A stretch of DNA of 24,251 nucleotides from positions 1 to 24,251 of IMG/VR virus record IMGVR_UViG_3300046450_000504; one strand, written 5' to 3'. Each line of letters begins with the position of its first letter. The first letter of the stretch is position 1. The notes beneath the pieces are model-generated. The model did no database searches. It was given only the letters and a program-made list of their open reading frames with translations, and was not told the origin of the DNA. The stretch comes from a virus. Positions 20,855 through 24,251 of this stretch are shown here, piece after piece. Position numbers and translations under genes: made by a program.

Positions 20855-22245
20855 AATTGTCTCACGGGAATATTTTTTTCTTTTAACGCATCTTGAACTT
20901 CGTTTTGGTGATATCCATAATAGTCAACCATATCATATGGCAAATCCATAAACCATTTATGTGCGTCTGGGTTTGTTAGCTTGTACAAGTCAGGGAGTTT
21001 AATTGTTTTTTGGTATTCGTCCCTGTGTAGCGTCTTACTTTTAATTGCACTTAAATACTCTGGACTATCTAATACATCTACATTCTCCTCTTTAGAACGT
21101 AAATAATATTTTAAAATATCAATTGTTTTTTCTTTGTTTACAAAAGAAGAGTTTTCAAAAGCTTGTATTGCGTGTTCCATTGCTGGTTTAAATATATGTG
21201 TAGGATAAACACATATATCTAAAATACATTGTTGCGCTTTATCTCTTTGGTTGATCATATATAGATGATTTGCCACTCTCATACCTGGCCACTGCTCGAA
21301 GAATTTTATATATCTATCAATGTCAAATATAACAGGAGCTGTTAACACACTTGCTACTTCCATTGTAATACCTGCTTCGTGGAACTCTCTCCAATTCTCC
21401 TCAATAATATCCCACTTGGCACCGTCCCTTGTATACTCCAAGGTTTCATGTGTTCCATCTAAACTTGCCTCAATGCGCAAGTGTTTAAACTTATTTAATA
21501 TCTGGGCGACAGGTTTACCTTTCCACATTCTTCGTGTAAGGTTTGTATTATAATGTACTCTAATGTTATCAATATAATCTGTATATTCCGGATCGTCTCT
21601 CAGTTCTAACATCTTTTCCATTACAGTCCAATGTACAGGTGACATAAATGGCTCACCGCCTGCCCAATAGAAACCTGTTATTCTTTTTTCTACTAAACCT
21701 CTAACCATTTCATCGGCAGTAGCCTTCTCATGTTTCTTATCAACTTTGAAAGGGTTGTTGTATGTACCACCGTTTCCAGGAGAGGCGTTTAACGCTTGCT
21801 CACTAAACATATCTTTAAATAGTTCTATATGCTGAGAACTGTACACTATTCCACACGATACACATTGTAGATTACAATGTATTGTTCTAGAGTCGTAATA
21901 AGATGGCTCACTTACTAAAGCACCACTCTCATTTGTTTCTTCTAATATACTTTTATATACATCTTTTATTTGTCCATCATTTTCAAATGTAGACTCTTGT
22001 CGTAACGATAGTATTCCGTTTTCTTCGTTCTGATAACATGCGTGGCATTCTTTTCGCTTAACACCGTTTAACATATCTAAACGTGTACGTCTCATATACC
22101 CCGAGTTCCAAAACTCTTTTTCTGTTGTTTTTTGTTGTCCCTTTAGGTCGTCAGATATACAGCAATATTTTCTTTCGTAACGACTACCTTGATAGTTTTC
22201 TATCCACGGGAAAATACATAGCGATTTATTAGAATTTGAATTCAT
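20851..22245 (-). CDS. Radical SAM protein with N-terminal twitch-like cysteines
   Basis: A 464-aa protein. Auxiliary cysteines come first: C10 (SLCIFPW), C28-C29 (KYCCIS) and C67-x2-C70 (KECHACYQNE), the 'N-terminal twitch' arrangement. The radical SAM core follows, with C124-x3-C128-x2-C131 (HCNLQCVSC), FYWAGGEPFM (GGEP 196-199), HYNTNL and EASLDGTHETLEYTR. The order is the reverse of classic SPASM enzymes and is seen in a family found in marine phages. Reaction unknown. It overlaps the upstream radical SAM gene by 17 bases and the downstream one by 4. Confidence 0.87.
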   Translation of the reverse strand: MNSNSNKSLCIFPWIENYQGSRYERKYCCISDDLKGQQKTTEKEFWNSGYMRRTRLDMLNGVKRKECHACYQNEENGILSLRQESTFENDGQIKDVYKSILEETNESGALVSEPSYYDSRTIHCNLQCVSCGIVYSSQHIELFKDMFSEQALNASPGNGGTYNNPFKVDKKHEKATADEMVRGLVEKRITGFYWAGGEPFMSPVHWTVMEKMLELRDDPEYTDYIDNIRVHYNTNLTRRMWKGKPVAQILNKFKHLRIEASLDGTHETLEYTRDGAKWDIIEENWREFHEAGITMEVASVLTAPVIFDIDRYIKFFEQWPGMRVANHLYMINQRDKAQQCILDICVYPTHIFKPAMEHAIQAFENSSFVNKEKTIDILKYYLRSKEENVDVLDSPEYLSAIKSKTLHRDEYQKTIKLPDLYKLTNPDAHKWFMDLPYDMVDYYGYHQNEVQDALKEKNIPVRQL

Positions 22246-23485
22246 AATTAAATATATCCTTCCATGGGCCCATTTTACGAGTTTTCTCTACCTCATCAAG
22301 AAAAGTCATTCCTTGATCCCATAGGAATTTCGACTCTTCTTTTGCGTCCAAATAACTTGTTAGGGTAGGGGTTAGTATTTGATGTTTGTATTCTGATTGT
22401 TCTAAATGTGTTTTTACTTTTTGTTTCCACTCTATAGATGCACAATTTAAAGATAGATAATGAGGAAACACTAACATGTTCTGATTAATTGTTGCTATTC
22501 CTAAATCAGGATTTGCATTTCGTTTATCCACAATAGGCTGTGCCCACTTGTAGTAATCATCCAAGTATGGTGCATTAAGAAACTGTACTGTGTTAGTTAT
22601 GTTGACTGCGTATAAAGACGGAGTTTCAAAAAAGAACTTATGTATGTTCTCATCTATTTGTTCCCAGGTGTTACCTTTAACAGGTTTTCTTATCCACTCG
22701 TTAACTTTATCTACACCATCAACAGACATACCTAGAGATACATGTTTAAAGTGTTTCCATATATCCTCATACCAAGTCTCGTATTGAGAACAGTTTGTAT
22801 TGTAACTTATATGAATGTTCTTAGCAACACCCTCTTCAATTAGTCGCTCTAAAAACTTCCAATGGAATGGCATCATAAACGGTTCGCCACCATTGATGTA
22901 CATATACTTTAACGTGTCTTTGTGTTCTAATATTTCTTCAATTTTATCGTTGTTGAACCACTGATATTCTTTATATGTCTTGGGATCTGCAACAACAAAA
23001 TCTAATGCATCGTCCCACTGCTTGTATTCAGATGCAAGCGATGAACTAGAGTCTGGGTTACACATCATACATTTTGAGTTACATAAATTAGACATTCTTA
23101 GATCTAGAAACTCTAGTCTAGGTTTTGTTATGTTTTGTCCCCATCGTTCTCTTTCAACTAAACGTCTGGACTTCCCACCTCTCTTTTCTATCTTGTAACA
23201 GTTGTGGCAAGCAGGTGGCTCGACTCCGGATAACATCTGTTCTCTTGCCCTTATTACATTACTCTTATCCCATAATGTATTTACTGAATCTGTTGCAAGG
23301 TTTAACATTTTGTTTGTTTCCATATCTCTATAGAAACCATCTGAATTGGGGTTCATCATTTCTGATACACAGCACAATCCTACATTTCCGTTAGGGTGTA
23401 GGTTCATGTGGTTAAAGGGTAGAGGACAATACACGTCTGACATGTTTTTATCTGATATGTTTTTAACTTGTATTTTATTAGACAT
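22229..23485 (-). CDS. Radical SAM protein with N-terminal twitch-like cysteines
   Basis: A 418-aa protein related in plan to its downstream neighbour. It has C20 (YCPLPFNHM), C38-C39 (VGLCCVSEM) and C93-x2-C96 (PACHNCYKIE). The radical SAM motif is C135-x3-C139-x2-C142 (NLCNSKCMMCNP), followed by MYINGGEPFMMPFHW (GGEP 179-182), SYNTNC and GMSVDGVDKVNEWIR. The two proteins differ clearly outside motifs, so they are old paralogues rather than a recent copy. It overlaps the upstream partial radical SAM gene by 8 bases. Substrate unknown. Confidence 0.87.
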   Translation of the reverse strand: MSNKIQVKNISDKNMSDVYCPLPFNHMNLHPNGNVGLCCVSEMMNPNSDGFYRDMETNKMLNLATDSVNTLWDKSNVIRAREQMLSGVEPPACHNCYKIEKRGGKSRRLVERERWGQNITKPRLEFLDLRMSNLCNSKCMMCNPDSSSSLASEYKQWDDALDFVVADPKTYKEYQWFNNDKIEEILEHKDTLKYMYINGGEPFMMPFHWKFLERLIEEGVAKNIHISYNTNCSQYETWYEDIWKHFKHVSLGMSVDGVDKVNEWIRKPVKGNTWEQIDENIHKFFFETPSLYAVNITNTVQFLNAPYLDDYYKWAQPIVDKRNANPDLGIATINQNMLVFPHYLSLNCASIEWKQKVKTHLEQSEYKHQILTPTLTSYLDAKEESKFLWDQGMTFLDEVEKTRKMGPWKDIFNYEFKF

Positions 23486-24251
23486 TTACTGCTCCAATCC
23501 TTTCTGGTATTTCTGTGTCTATACTGTTATACCAATCTAAAAAATATTGTGGAAATACATCTATAGTTCTATCTCGACGCATATCGTATTGTGTATAGAA
23601 TCGTTTAAAGTCTCTAATGTTTGCCTTCATATCTGGATCTGCAAAATCATGTCCACGTTCAACTGTTCTAATATAATTAATTAATCTTTCTATATCGCCT
23701 TTTTCCATCGCGTTAAGAAACCTGTCATCTTTATTTATTAGATACCAATCTTCAATTTCTTGGGCTAGTCTGTGTCGTATGTCCATCGGCAATACCATCA
23801 TTGATTGACAAGCAGGGAAACGTAAAAAGTTAATACTAATACCTATGCTCTTGTTTGGATACTGGTGTTTCCATGTAATAACTTGTGTTAGAAACTTTGT
23901 TATATTAAATAAACATAAAGCATTAATAGTCATCATTACTACTGTTCGTTTAATATTAGATTCGGTGAAAACTCGTTCCATGTTTTCTTTCCAGTAATCA
24001 TATTTAAGTCCCCATCTAATATACTCTGCTTCTTTACCTACTGTCTCATTACTAGAGAATAAAGTAAGGTTAGGCATTCCGTGTGACTCTTCAATTAGTC
24101 TATTAATTAATGCTGGCTTAGCACCTAGGTTGGAGTTTAGTCCTACTTCAAATGTGTGGCCTTCTTCTTTAACTTTAGCAAACAACTTCCAAACATCATT
24201 AGACATCAATGGTTCGCCACCTGTAATCCTTAGTGTTCGTAATCCTTTACT
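23478..24251 (-). CDS. Radical SAM protein, C-terminal part (runs off right edge)
   Basis: The frame is open to the window edge, giving at least 257 residues. The first visible residues are SKGLRTLRITGGEPLMSNDV, containing the GGEP motif of radical SAM enzymes, followed by FEVGLNSNLGAK, the 'T/S-N' strand seen in the family. An internal TTG/ATG near 24209 should not be taken as the start, because the frame and the motif continue upstream. The CxxxCxxC cluster motif and any N-terminal twitch domain would lie outside the window. Few cysteines remain in the visible part, so there is no C-terminal SPASM domain. Confidence 0.8.
   Translation of the reverse strand, partial: SKGLRTLRITGGEPLMSNDVWKLFAKVKEEGHTFEVGLNSNLGAKPALINRLIEESHGMPNLTLFSSNETVGKEAEYIRWGLKYDYWKENMERVFTESNIKRTVVMMTINALCLFNITKFLTQVITWKHQYPNKSIGISINFLRFPACQSMMVLPMDIRHRLAQEIEDWYLINKDDRFLNAMEKGDIERLINYIRTVERGHDFADPDMKANIRDFKRFYTQYDMRRDRTIDVFPQYFLDWYNSIDTEIPERIGAVNV

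Noticed and set aside
1-24251. CRISPR arrays, insertion sequences, integrase or attachment sites, photosynthesis genes
   Set aside because: No regularly spaced repeats, transposase or integrase motifs, or photosystem proteins were seen on either strand.

Overview
This window looks like part of the genome of a marine T4-like myovirus. The evidence is a set of T4 core proteins recognisable by sequence and in T4-like neighbourhoods: head-completion gp4, baseplate-hub gp26 with a gp51-like partner, single-strand binding gp32, helicase loader gp59, late-transcription co-activator gp33 and a T4-type lysozyme. Several exact copies of the T4 late promoter box TATAAATA also lie in front of genes. The DNA is visibly AT-rich. 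The accessory genes (PhoH, fatty-acid desaturase, 2-oxoglutarate oxygenases, carbamoyltransferase, tRNA-Arg) are typical of phages of marine picocyanobacteria and SAR11-type alphaproteobacteria. No photosynthesis gene is present here. A circularly permuted tmRNA gene fits either host group, because both use two-piece tmRNA.

Layout. (1) 1-123, minus: start of a baseplate/tail-tube-cap-like gene running off the left edge. It diverges from (2) 171-5609, plus: gp4, a conserved T4-like protein, a tail-tube-fold protein, gp26 with a probable -1 frameshift into a gp51-like tail, and a 969-aa glycine-rich tail protein. (3) 5606-7521, minus, convergent with (2): desaturase, 2OG oxygenase and lysozyme behind a late promoter. 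(4) 7582-10304, minus: a sigma70-like promoter, an NDP-sugar epimerase, then the replication/late-transcription block gp33-gp59-gp32, closed by a strong terminator. (5) 10332-11149, minus: sigma70-like promoter, permuted tmRNA, secreted SleB-type hydrolase. (6) 11184-13370, minus: sigma70-like promoter, two unrecognised genes, a small membrane protein, a RecB-like nuclease, tRNA-Arg(UCU), two more small proteins and a terminator. (7) 13420-14905, minus: PhoH and two small proteins with late boxes. (8) 14908-24251, minus: one tightly overlapping operon running off the right edge. It encodes four radical SAM enzymes, a 2OG oxygenase, an unrecognised 368-aa protein, a Rossmann-fold reductase, a NodU/CmcH-type carbamoyltransferase and an SGNH-hydrolase-like protein.

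The most unusual elements are the phage-borne permuted tmRNA with an internally duplicated tag, the candidate gp26/gp51 programmed -1 frameshift, and the multi-radical-SAM operon, which reads like a biosynthetic or surface-modification pathway with unknown product. Several promoters place the predicted transcription start at or within a few bases of the start codon, which suggests leaderless or nearly leaderless mRNAs. All functional calls rest on reading motifs by eye; no search was run.
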